Shown piece after piece: positions 52,813-64,000 of a DNA stretch of 64,000 nucleotides. Numbering within the stretch: position 1 is the stretch's first letter; each line of letters opens with the position of its first letter. The stretch is from Unio delphinus (taxonomy: Eukaryota; Mollusca; Bivalvia; Unionida; Unionidae): positions 19,564,501 to 19,628,500 of the forward strand of contig JAQISU010000081.1 of assembly GCA_029339505.1 (NCBI GenBank), in the 5' to 3' direction. Under the pieces are notes generated by a model that had not been told where the DNA came from, did not search any database, and saw only the letters and a program-made list of their open reading frames with translations. The position numbers were made by a program, and so were the translations under genes.

Positions 52813-54100
52813 ATCAACGAATCCAGAATTCAGTGTGAATTTCCCCTCTCCGGTCCCAGTGAAGGAGATAGCGCTAGCAAAACTACGAGTGTATCACAGT
52901 TGGCCTAATATCAGATCAAAATCATTTGGTGGTCAACAACCCAATAATTCTTTAGTGTTTGCGAATAAGAATAAACCCGACGGAACCCCAGACTGGAACG
53001 TCGTTTCGATACCAACAGGGTCATACCAAATCGAACAAATCAATGATGAATTCGCACGTAGAATAAAATCGATTACTGGAGTAGAGTCAAAAATCGCTAT
53101 AACAGTTCATGAACCGACGCTATCATCCGCAATCGAGATAAACACAGAAGGATACGTCGTAGATATCTATCAAAGTTCTATTAGAACCGTACTAGGATGG
53201 CCTGAATTACCACCCCAGAGTAAAACTCTGGAGGAAACCGTTGATTTACCAGAACCACAAAAAACTGATTATATCACCGACGTGATAAAACCGGATAATC
53301 CAATAAAAAGCTATAGCTATTACAATAAATTTAATGTTTTTAATGTATTGAAAAATCCCATCGTTAAGAAAGATTTATACTTAATTCGACAGGATAAAAT
53401 CACTGAAAATTTCACAGCGTTCAATAACGATATTTCGTTGTTGTTAATATCTCTTAAATCCGGCTCTCTCACCCGAGATGAATTTATCAGCGTCGTAGAA
53501 ACATGCAGCAAAATCATCAATGATATGGAAACATTTAATTCACAAATTATTCAAGAGATATTAGGTGACAATAGCCCTGAAACAAAGAATTTATTTGCAG
53601 ATGAATATAAAATCCGCGTTGAAGATATTCCAACATTCAAACTACCAGGATATAACGTACCAGAACTAAAAAAACTTCTCAGTGATGCCATCGATGTTGG
53701 TTTTAAAATAATTCATGATACATGGAGAAAAACAACATCATCGGAAAAAAAAATCCTCAAACACAATAATGACCCAGACGGTGGCGGCAGGCATATCGCT
53801 CCGTTCAACGTGAATATATCCTCGGTGATTGCGCTTAATTTAGTGTGTGATGTTATCGAAGGAAGCTATCAGATTAATCTAGAGCAATCAAATCAAGCTC
53901 AGCAAGGATATATTCTTTATTCATTTGCACCAACAGCTCCTCCAGGATTCCTAATTATTGAAAACCCAATTAATCCTGTCTACATGCGATGCCATCATAA
54001 TTCATTAACCAGAATTAATTTCAAACTCACCGACCAGTCAAATAATCTGATTGATTTACAAGAAGAGGTGTTAGCGATTAGTCTGTTTGTGAGATCCTAA
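52721..54100 (+). CDS. Penton-like minor capsid protein
   Basis: This 459-residue protein resembles Polinton minor capsid (penton, single jelly roll). The N-terminal part has EIALAKLRVYHSWPNI, a Trp-rich block and IPTGSYQIEQINDEF. The C-terminal part has LNLVCDVIEGSYQIN, ILYSFAPTAPPGFLI and a final ISLFVRS strand. Between them (about residues 165-340) lies a charged, helical stretch that I do not recognise; it may be an inserted domain. Pentons close the capsid vertices. The ATG at 52721 is in copy 2 of a tandem duplication; copy 1 holds a similar start region at 52570 leading to a dead-end frame. It is the last gene before the right terminal repeat. Confidence 0.8.
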   Translation: MSIITMTTPQELLQRIVENTNPVQTSMISITSTNPEFSVNFPSPVPVKEIALAKLRVYHSWPNIRSKSFGGQQPNNSLVFANKNKPDGTPDWNVVSIPTGSYQIEQINDEFARRIKSITGVESKIAITVHEPTLSSAIEINTEGYVVDIYQSSIRTVLGWPELPPQSKTLEETVDLPEPQKTDYITDVIKPDNPIKSYSYYNKFNVFNVLKNPIVKKDLYLIRQDKITENFTAFNNDISLLLISLKSGSLTRDEFISVVETCSKIINDMETFNSQIIQEILGDNSPETKNLFADEYKIRVEDIPTFKLPGYNVPELKKLLSDAIDVGFKIIHDTWRKTTSSEKKILKHNNDPDGGGRHIAPFNVNISSVIALNLVCDVIEGSYQINLEQSNQAQQGYILYSFAPTAPPGFLIIENPINPVYMRCHHNSLTRINFKLTDQSNNLIDLQEEVLAISLFVRS

Positions 54101-54128
54101 AGACTCGATCAAATCATTTATTATTTTT

Positions 54129-54367
54129 TATTAACCCATAGCAGCAGAGAGGGTGGATGACAACAAGTTGCGACCAAAATTGATTAAAAAATCGTTTTCA
54201 TTTTTTTAGTTAAAATGATTTCGTAGGGAGATTTCAATCAATTTTTTGTCTGAAAACGTTGTAGGGTTCGCCTTTTTTTGGTTAAAATAAGATTATAAGA
54301 CGGCTCGTTTTAGGATTTCAATCAAATTTTGTCTAAAAATGTTGTAGGATTCACCCTCTCTGCTGCT
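54129..54367 (-). repeat. Right terminal inverted repeat (239 bp)
   Basis: Reverse complement of 38968-39206 with one difference. Its inner end (54140-54155) is again AGCAGCAGAGAGGGTG, pointing into flanking minisatellite, so the 228-bp segment 54140-54367 has 16-bp inverted ends of its own. Confidence 0.95.
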
Positions 54368-54372
54368 TGTCT
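54368..54372. repeat. Target-site duplication, right copy (TGTCT)
   Basis: Matches 38963-38967 and continues into the minisatellite unit as TGTCTTCATTGAC. Confidence 0.85.
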
Positions 54373-57300
54373 TCATTGACTTCATGTAGAATTCAATTAT
54401 CAAAATAAGACTGTCTTCATTGACTTCATGTAGAATTCAGTTATCATAATAATACTGTCTTCATTGACTTCATGTAGAATTCAATTATCATAATATGACT
54501 GTCTTCATTGACTTCATGTAGAATTCAATATCATAATATGAATGTCTTCATTGACTTCATGTAGAATTCAATTAACATAATATGACTGTCTTCATTGACT
54601 TCATGTAGAATTCAGTTATCATAATATGACTGTCTTCATTGACTTCATGTAGAATTCAATTATCATAATAATACTGTCTTCATTGACTTCATGTAGAATT
54701 CAATTAACATAATATGACTGTCTTCATTGACTTCATGTAGAATTCAGTTATCATAATATGACTGTCTTCATTGACTTCATGTAGAATTCAGTTATCATAA
54801 TATGACTGTCTTCATTGACTTCATGTAGAATTCAATTATCATAATACGACTGTCTTCATTGACTTCATGTAGAATTCAATTATCATAATACGACTGTCTT
54901 CATTGACTTCATGTAGAATTCAATTAACATAATATGACTGTCTTCATTGACTTCATGTATAATTCAGTTATCATAATACGACTGTCTTCATTGACTTCAT
55001 GTAGAATTCAGTTATCATAAAACGACTGTCTTCATTGACTTCATGTAGAATTCAGTTATCATAATACGACTGTCTTCATTGACTTCATGTAGAATTCAGT
55101 TATCATAATACGACTGTCTTCATTGACTTCATGTAGAATTCAGTTATCATAATACGACTGTCTTTATTGACTTCATGTAGAATTCAGTTATTATAATATG
55201 ACTGTCTTCATTGACTTCATGTAGAATTCAGTTATCATAATACGACTGTCTTCATTGACTTCATGTAGAATTCAGTTATCATAATACGACTGTCTTCATT
55301 GACTTTATGTAGAATTCAGTTATCAGAAAATGACTGTCTTCATTGACTTCATGTAGAATTCAATTATCATAATATGACTGTCTTCATTGACTTCATGTAG
55401 AATTCAGTTATCATAATATGACTGTCGTCATTGACTTCATGTAGAATTCAATTATCATAATAATACTGTCTTCATTGACTTCATGTAGAATTCAATTAAC
55501 ATAATATGACTGTCTTCATTGACTTCATGTATAATTCAGTTATCATAATATGACTGTCTTCATTGACTTCATGTAGAATTCAGTTATCATAATACGACTG
55601 TCTTCATTGACTTCATGTAGAATTCAGTTATCATAATACGACTGTCTTCATTGACTTTATGTTGAATTCAGTTATCATAAAATGACTGTCTTCATTGACT
55701 TCATGTAGAATTCAATTATCATAATACGACTGTCTTCATTGACTTCATGTAGAATTCAGTTATCATAATATGACTGTCGTCATTGACTTCATGTAGAATT
55801 CAATTATCATAATATGACTGTCTTCATTGACTTCATGTAGAATTCAATTAACATAATATGACTGTCTTCATTGACTTCATGGAGAATTCAGTTATCATAA
55901 TAATACCGTCTTCATTGACTTCATGTAGAATTCAATTATCATAATATGACTGTCTTCATTGACTTCATGTATCATAATATAACCGTCTTCATTGACTTGA
56001 CTTCATGTAGAATTCAATATCATAATATGACTGTCTTCATTGAATTCATGTAGAATTCAGTTATCATAATATGACTGTCTTCATTGACTTCATGTAGAAT
56101 TCAATTATCATAATATGACTGTCTTCATTGACTTCATGTAAAATTCAATTAACATAATATGACTGTCTACATTGACTTCATGTAGAATTCAATATCATAA
56201 TATCACTGTCTTCATTGACTTCATGTAGAATTCAGTTATCATAATAATACTGTCTTCATTGACTTCATGTATCATAATATAACTGTCTTCATTGACTTGA
56301 CTTCATGTAGAATTCACTTATAATAATATGACTGTCTTTATTGACTTCATGTAGAATTCAATTATCATGATATGACTGTCTTCATTGACTTCATGTAGAA
56401 TTCAATTATCATAATATGACTGTCTTCATTGACTTCATGTAGAATTCAATTATCATAATATGACTGTCTTCATTGACTTCATGTAGAATTCAATTATTAT
56501 AATAATACTGTTTTCATTGAATTCATGTAGAATTCAATTATCATAATATGACTGTCTTCATTGACTTCATTTAGAATTCAATTATCAAAATATGACTGTC
56601 TTCATTGACTTCATGTAGAATTCAATTATCATAATAATACTGTCTTCATTGACTTCATGTAGAATTCAATATCATAATATGACTGTCTTCATTGACTTCA
56701 TGTAGAATTCAATATCATAATATGACTGTCTTCATTGACTTCATGTAGAATTCAATTATCATAATATGACTGTCTTCATTGACTTCATGTAGAATTCAAT
56801 TAACATAATATGACTGTCTTCATTGACTTCGTGTAGAATTAAGTTATCATAATATGACTGTCTTCATTGACTTCATGTAGAATTCAATTAACATAATATG
56901 ACTGTTTTCATTGACTTCATGTAGAATTCAGTTATCATAATAATACTGTCTTCATTGACTTCATGTAGAATTCACTTAACATAATATGACTGTCTTCATT
57001 GACTTCATGTAGAATTCAGTTATCATAATATGACTGTCTTCATTGACTTCATGTAGAATTCAATTAACATAATATGACTGTTTTCATTGACTTCATGTAG
57101 AATTCAGTTATCATAATAATACGGTCTTCATTGACTTCATGTAGAATTCAACTAACATAATATGACTGTCTTTATTGACTTCATGTAGAATTCAATTAAC
57201 ATAATATGACTGTCTTCATTGACTTCATGTAGAATTCAATTATCATTATATGACTGTCTTCATTGACTTCATGTAGAATTCAATTAACATAATATGACTG

Positions 57301-60300
57301 TCTTCATTGACTTCGTGTAGAATTCAGTTATCATAATATGACTGTCTTCATTGACTTCATGTAGAATTCAATTAACATAATATGACTGTTTTCATTGACT
57401 TTATGTAGAATTCAGTTATCATAATAATACTGTCTTCATTGACTTCATGTAGAATTCAATTAACATAATATGACTGTCTTTATTGACTTCATGTAGAATT
57501 CAATTAACATAATATGACTGTCTTCATTGACTTCATGTAGAATTCAATTATCATAATATGACTGTCTTCATTGACTTCATGTAGAATTCAATATCATAAT
57601 ATAACTTTCTTCATTGACTTCATGTAGAATTCAATATCATAATATGACTGTCTTCATTGACTTCATGTAGAATTCAATTATCATAATATGACTGTCTTCA
57701 TTGACTTCATGTAGAATTCAATTAACATAATATGACTGTCTTCATTGACTTCATGTAGAATTCAGTTATCATAATAATACTGTCTTCATTGACTTCATGT
57801 AGAATTCAGTTATCATAATATGACTGTCTTCATTGACTTCATGTGTAGAATTCAGTTATCATAATAATACTGTCTTCATTGACTTCATGTAGAATTCAAT
57901 ATCATAATATGACTGTCTTCATTGACTTCATGTAGAATTCAATTATCATAATAATACTGTCTTCATTGACTTCATGTAGAATTCAATTATCGTAATATGA
58001 CTGTCTTCATTGACTTCATGTAGAATTCAGTTGTCATAATAATACTGTCTTCATTGACTTCATGTAGAATTCAATTATCAGAATATGACTCTCTTCATTG
58101 ACTTCATGTAGAATTCAATTATCATAATAATACTGTCTTCATTGACTTCATGTAGAATTCAATTATCATAATAATACGGTCTTCATTGACTTCATGTAGA
58201 ATTCAATTATCATAATATGACTGTCTTCATTGACTTCATGCAGAATTCAATTATCATTATATGACTGTCTTCATTGACTTCATATAGAATTCAGTTATCA
58301 TAATACGACTGTCTTCATTGACTTCATGTAGAATTCAGTTATCATAATACGACTGTCTTCATTGACTTTATGTAGAATTCAGTTATCATAAAATGACTGT
58401 CTTCATTGACTTCATGTAGAATTCAATTATCATAATACGACTGTCTTCATTGACTTCATGTAGAATTCAATTATCATAATGTAACTGTCTTCATTGACTT
58501 AACTTCATGTAGAATTCAATATCATAATATGACTGTCTTCATTGAATTCATGTAGAATTCAGTTATCATAATATGACTGTCTTCATTGACTTCATGTAGA
58601 ATTCAATTATCATAATATGACTGTCTTCATTGACTTCATGTAGAATTCAATTAACATAATATGACTGTCTACATTGACTTCATGTAGAATTCAATATCAT
58701 AATATGACTGTCTTCATTGACTTCATGTAGAATTCAGTTATCATAATAATACTGTCTTCATTGACTTCATGTATCATAATATAACTGTCTTCATTGACTT
58801 GACTTCATGTAGAATTCAATTATCATAATATGACTGTCTTTATTGACTTCATGTAGAATTCAATTATCATGATATGACTGTCTTCATTGACTTCATGTAG
58901 AATTCAATTATCATAATATGACTGTCTTCATTGACTTCATGTAGAATTCAATTATCATAATATGACTGTCTTCATTGACTTCATGTAGAATTCAATTATT
59001 ATAATAATACTGTTTTCATTGAATTCATGTAGAATTCAATTATCATAATATGACTGTCTTCATTGACTTCATTTAGAATTCAATTATCAAAATATGACTG
59101 TCTTCATTGACTTCATGTAGAATTCAATTATCATAATAATACTGTCTTCATTGACTTCATGTAGAATTCAATATCATAATATGACTGTCTTCATTGACTT
59201 CATGTAGAATTCAATATCATAATATGACTGTCTTCATTGACTTCATGTAGAATTCAGTTATCATAATAATACTGTCTTCATTGACTTTATGTAGAATTCA
59301 CTTAACATAATATGACTGTCTTCATTGACTTCATGTAGAATTCAGTTATCATAATATGACTGTCTTCATTGACTTCATGTAGAATTCAATTAACATAATA
59401 TGACTGTTTTCATTGACTTCATGTAGAATTCAGTTATCATAATAATACGGTCTTCATTGACTTCATGTAGAATTCAACTAACATAATATGACTGTCTTTA
59501 TTGACTTCATGTAGAATTCAATTAACATAATATGACTGTCTTCATTGACTTCATGTAGAATTCAATTATCATAATATGACTGTCTTCATTGACTTCATGT
59601 AGAATTCAATTAACATAATATGACTGTCTTCATTGACTTCGTGTAGAATTCAGTTATCATAATATGACTGTCTTCATTGACTTCATGTAGAATTCAATTA
59701 ACATAATATGACTGTTTTCATTGACTTTATGTAGAATTCAGTTATCATAATAATACTGTCTTCATTGACTTCATGTAGAATTCAATTAACATAATATGAC
59801 TGTCTTTATTGACTTCATGTAGAATTCAATTAACATAATATGACTGTCTTCATTGACTTCATGTAGAATTCAATTATCATAATATGACTGTCTTCATTGA
59901 CTTCATGTAGAATTCAGTTATCATAATAATACTGTCTTCATTGACTTCATGTAGAATTCAATTATCAAAATATGACTGTCTTCATTGACTTCATGTAGAA
60001 TTCAATATCATAATATAACTGTCTTCATTGACTTCATGTAGAATTCAATATCATAATATGACTGTCTTCATTGACTTCATGTAGAATTCAATTATCATAA
60101 TATGACTGTCTTCATTGACTTCATGTAGAATTCAATTAACATAATATGACTGTCTTCATTGACTTCATGTAGAATTCAGTTATCATAATAATACTGTCTT
60201 CATTGACTTCATGTAGAATTCAGTTATCATAATATGACTGTCTTCATTGACTTCATGTGTAGAATTCAGTTATCATAATAATACTGTCTTCATTGACTTC

Positions 60301-63300
60301 ATGTAGAATTCAATATCATAATATGACTGTCTTCATTGACTTCATGTAGAATTCAATTATCATAATAATACTGTCTTCATTGACTTCATGTAGAATTCAA
60401 TTATCGTAATATGACTGTCTTCATTGACTTCATGTAGAATTCAGTTGTCATAATAATACTGTCTTCATTGACTTCATGTAGAATTCAATTATCAGAATAT
60501 GACTCTCTTCATTGACTTCATGTAGAATTCAATTATCATAATAATACTGTCTTCATTGACTTCATGTAGAATTCAATTATCATAATAATACGGTCTTCAT
60601 TGACTTCATGTAGAATTCAATTATCATAATATGACTGTCTTCATTGACTTCATGCAGAATTCAATTATCATTATATGACTGTCTTCATTGACTTCATGTA
60701 GAATTCAGTTATCATAATACGACTGTCTTCATTGACTTCATGTAGAATTCAGTTATCATAATACGACTGTCTTCATTGACTTTATGTAGAATTCAGTTAT
60801 CATAAAATGACTGTCTTCATTGACTTCATGTAGAATTCAATTATCATAATACGACTGTCTTCATTGACTTCATGTAGAATTCAGTTATCATAATATGACT
60901 GTCGTCATTGACTTCATGTAGAATTCAATTATCATAATAATACTGTCTTCATTGACTTCATGTAGAATTCAATTATCATAATATGACTGTCTTCATTGAC
61001 TTCATGTATCATAATATAACCGTCTTAATTGACTTCACTTCATGTAGAATTCAATATCATAATATGACTGTCTTCATTGAATTCATGTAGAATTCAGTTA
61101 TTATAATATGACTGTCTTCATTGACTTCATGTAGAATTCAATTATCATAATATGACTGTCTTCATTGACTTCATGTAGAATTCAATTAACATAATATGAC
61201 TGTCTACATTGACTTCATGTAGAATTCAATATCATAATATGACTGTCTTCATTGACTTCATGTAGAATTCAGTTATCATAATAATACTGTCTTCATTGAC
61301 TTCATGTATCATAATATAACTGTCTTCATTGACTTGACTTCATGTAGAATTCAATTATCATAATATGACTGTCTTTATTGACTTCATGTAGAATTCAATT
61401 ATCATGATATGACTGTCTTCATTGACTTCATGTAGAATTCAATTATCATAATATGACTGTCTTCATTGACTTCATGTAGAATTCAATTATCATAATATGA
61501 CTGTCTTCATTGACTTCATGTAGAATTCAATTATTATAATAATACTGTTTTCATTGAATTCATGTAGAATTCAATTATCATAATATGACTGTCTTCATTG
61601 ACTTCATTTAGAATTCAATTATCAAAATATGACTGTCTTCATTGACTTCATGTAGAATTCAATTATCATAATAATACTGTCTTCATTGACTTCATGTAGA
61701 ATTCAATATCATAATATGACTGTCTTCATTGACTTCATGTAGAATTCAATATCATAATATGACTGTCTTCATTGACTTCATGTAGAATTCAATTATCATA
61801 ATATGACTGTCTTCATTGACTTCATGTAGAATTCAATTAACATAATATGACTGTCTTCATTGACTTCATGTAGAATTCAGTTATCATAATATGACTGTCT
61901 TCATTGACTTCATGTAGAATTCAATTAACATAATATGACTGTTTTCATTGACTTCATGTAGAATTCAGTTATCATAATAATACGGTCTTCATTGACTTCA
62001 TGTAGAATTCAACTAACATAATATGACTGTCTTTATTGACTTCATGTAGAATTCAATTAACATAATATGACTGTCTTCATTGACTTCATGTAGAATTCAA
62101 TTATCATTATATGACTGTCTTCATTGACTTCATGTAGAATTCAATTAACATAATATGACTGTCTTCATTGACTTCGTGTAGAATTCAGTTATCATAATAT
62201 GACTGTCTTCATTGACTTCATGTAGAATTCAATTAACATAATATGACTGTTTTCATTGACTTTATGTAGAATTCAGTTATCATAATAATACTGTCTTCAT
62301 TGACTTCATGTAGAATTCAATTAACATAATATGACTGTCTTTATTGACTTCATGTAGAATTCAATTAACATAATATGACTGTCTTCATTGACTTCATGTA
62401 GAATTCAATTATCATAATATGACTGTCTTCATTGACTTCATGTAGAATTCAATATCATAATATAACTTTCTTCATTGACTTCATGTAGAATTCAATATCA
62501 TAATATGACTGTCTTCATTGACTTCATGTAGAATTCAATTATCATAATATGACTGTCTTCATTGACTTCATGTAGAATTCAATTAACATAATATGACTGT
62601 CTTCATTGACTTCATGTAGAATTCAGTTATCATAATAATACTGTCTTCATTGACTTCATGTAGAATTCAGTTATCATAATATGACTGTCTTCATTGACTT
62701 CATGTGTAGAATTCAGTTATCATAATAATACTGTCTTCATTGACTTCATGTAGAATTCAATATCATAATATGACTGTCTTCATTGACTTCATGTAGAATT
62801 CAATTATCATAATAATACTGTCTTCATTGACTTCATGTAGAATTCAATTATCGTAATATGACTGTCTTCATTGACTTCATGTAGAATTCAGTTGTCATAA
62901 TAATACTGTCTTCATTGACTTCATGTAGAATTCAATTATCAGAATATGACTCTCTTCATTGACTTCATGTAGAATTCAATTATCATAATAATACTGTCTT
63001 CATTGACTTCATGTAGAATTCAATTATCATAATAATACGGTCTTCATTGACTTCATGTAGAATTCAATTATCATAATATGACTGTCTTCATTGACTTCAT
63101 GCAGAATTCAATTATCATTATATGACTGTCTTCATTGACTTCATATAGAATTCAGTTATCATAATACGACTGTCTTCATTGACTTCATGTAGAATTCAGT
63201 TATCATAATACGACTGTCTTCATTGACTTTATGTAGAATTCAGTTATCATAAAATGACTGTCTTCATTGACTTCATGTAGAATTCAATTATCATAATACG

Positions 63301-64000
63301 ACTGTCTTCATTGACTTCATGTAGAATTCAATTATCATAATGTAACTGTCTTCATTGACTTAACTTCATGTAGAATTCAATATCATAATATGACTGTCTT
63401 CATTGAATTCATGTAGAATTCAGTTATCATAATATGACTGTCTTCATTGACTTCATGTAGAATTCAATTATCATAATATGACTGTCTTCATTGACTTCAT
63501 GTAGAATTCAATTAACATAATATGACTGTCTACATTGACTTCATGTAGAATTCAATATCATAATATGACTGTCTTCATTGACTTCATGTAGAATTCAGTT
63601 ATCATAATAATACTGTCTTCATTGACTTCATGTATCATAATATAACTGTCTTCATTGACTTGACTTCATGTAGAATTCAATTATCATAATATGACTGTCT
63701 TTATTGACTTCATGTAGAATTCAATTATCATGATATGACTGTCTTCATTGACTTCATGTAGAATTCAATTATCATAATATGACTGTCTTCATTGACTTCA
63801 TGTAGAATTCAATTATCATAATATGACTGTCTTCATTGACTTCATGTAGAATTCAATTATTATAATAATACTGTTTTCATTGAATTCATGTAGAATTCAA
63901 TTATCATAATATGACTGTCTTCATTGACTTCATTTAGAATTCAATTATCAAAATATGACTGTCTTCATTGACTTCATGTAGAATTCAATTATCATAATAA
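54368..64000. repeat. Minisatellite, 44-bp unit, right part (runs off the window)
   Basis: It has the same unit and orientation as 29592-38967. Variants CAGTTATCATAATACGAC and CAATTAACATAATATGAC are much more frequent here. Rare markers recur at long spacing. ATGTGTAGAATTCAGTT lies near 57841, 60256 and 62703. The ATTATAATAATACTGTTTTC variant lies near 56497, 58999, 61533 and 63858. This gives a higher-order unit of about 2.3-2.5 kb. No exon or other gene is present. Confidence 0.97.

Larger units (their letters stand above)
38968..54367. mobile_element. Polinton/Maverick DNA transposon (endogenised virus-like), 15.4 kb
   Basis: The element has 239-bp terminal inverted repeats differing at one base, a 5-bp target duplication, and a full virus-type gene set. 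The set includes DDE integrase, protein-primed-type PolB with helicase and HNH domains, FtsK/HerA-type packaging ATPase, adenain-type protease, double-jelly-roll major capsid, penton-like minor capsid and a phospholipase A2 domain. This set defines Polintons. Near-identical ends and intact capsid-block frames suggest a recent insertion. Only three places break expected proteins (near 40050, 42680 and 44820), and two of these lie on A runs. Confidence 0.95.

Noticed and set aside
52570..52908. Separate 112-codon gene between membrane and penton-like genes
   Set aside because: It arises from copy 1 of the 151-bp duplication and runs out of frame into the real penton-like gene.
29592..64000. Regular repeats could be read as a CRISPR array
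   Set aside because: Units are contiguous with no unique spacers, and the setting is a eukaryotic intron. It is a minisatellite.

Overview
The window reads as nuclear DNA of an invertebrate animal, most likely a mollusc or another lophotrochozoan. It is AT-rich, has intron-split genes with GT/AG splice sites, many microsatellites, and a tRNA-derived SINE whose body resembles one I remember as common in molluscs. It also carries decayed Gypsy/Gmr1-like and DIRS-like retrotransposons and a complete Polinton/Maverick element. The species assignment is inference.

Region 1 (1-11.4 kb) has no host exon I can support. It holds a decayed plus-strand LTR element (about 2.7-9.5 kb) with gag, protease, integrase, then RT/RNase H, which is the integrase-first order of Gmr1-like elements. 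A SINE sits just before its 3' LTR and a DIRS-like RT fragment follows it.

Region 2 (11.4-29.3 kb) is part of a plus-strand cadherin-repeat gene. Eight exons, all with GT donors and AG acceptors, join in compatible phases (11424-11582, 12330-12444, 13045-13193, 23484-23690, 24124-24258, 27763-27924, 28646-28848, 29211-29340). Both ends of the gene lie outside what I can identify. Its introns hold a second Gmr1-like element in the opposite orientation (17141-22443), two DIRS-like remnants, two copies of a second tRNA-headed SINE, and simple repeats.

Region 3 (29.6-64 kb) is a minisatellite of about 44 bp per unit that begins 250 bp after the last exon and runs off the window. It probably lies in the next cadherin intron. 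It contains higher-order repeats of about 1.5 kb on the left and about 2.4 kb on the right.

Region 4 (38968-54367, 15.4 kb) is the Polinton/Maverick, inserted in one minisatellite unit with a 5-bp target duplication (TGTCT) and 239-bp terminal inverted repeats that differ at one position. On the left are the packaging ATPase (-), zinc-ribbon and phospholipase A2 frames (+), a DDE integrase (+), and a leftward replication block of PolB, SF1 helicase and HNH domains. On the right is a rightward virion block: a structural protein, a small basic protein, double-jelly-roll major capsid, a pVI/pX-like protein, an adenain-type protease, a fibre-like coiled-coil protein, a two-helix membrane protein and a penton-like minor capsid protein. 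Together these would supply integration, protein-primed replication, packaging, assembly and maturation, so the element looks like an endogenised virus.

The points most worth following are: (a) breaks that could be programmed recoding, namely a -1 slippery heptamer between zinc-ribbon and PLA2, a 10-A run before PolB, and one in-frame TAA between PolB and helicase; (b) a 19-bp sequence with a perfect 16-bp palindrome placed inside both integrase and helicase genes, with degenerate copies in two gene leaders; (c) a leader motif shared by capsid-block genes; and (d) terminal repeats that are each bounded by their own 16-bp inverted repeats.
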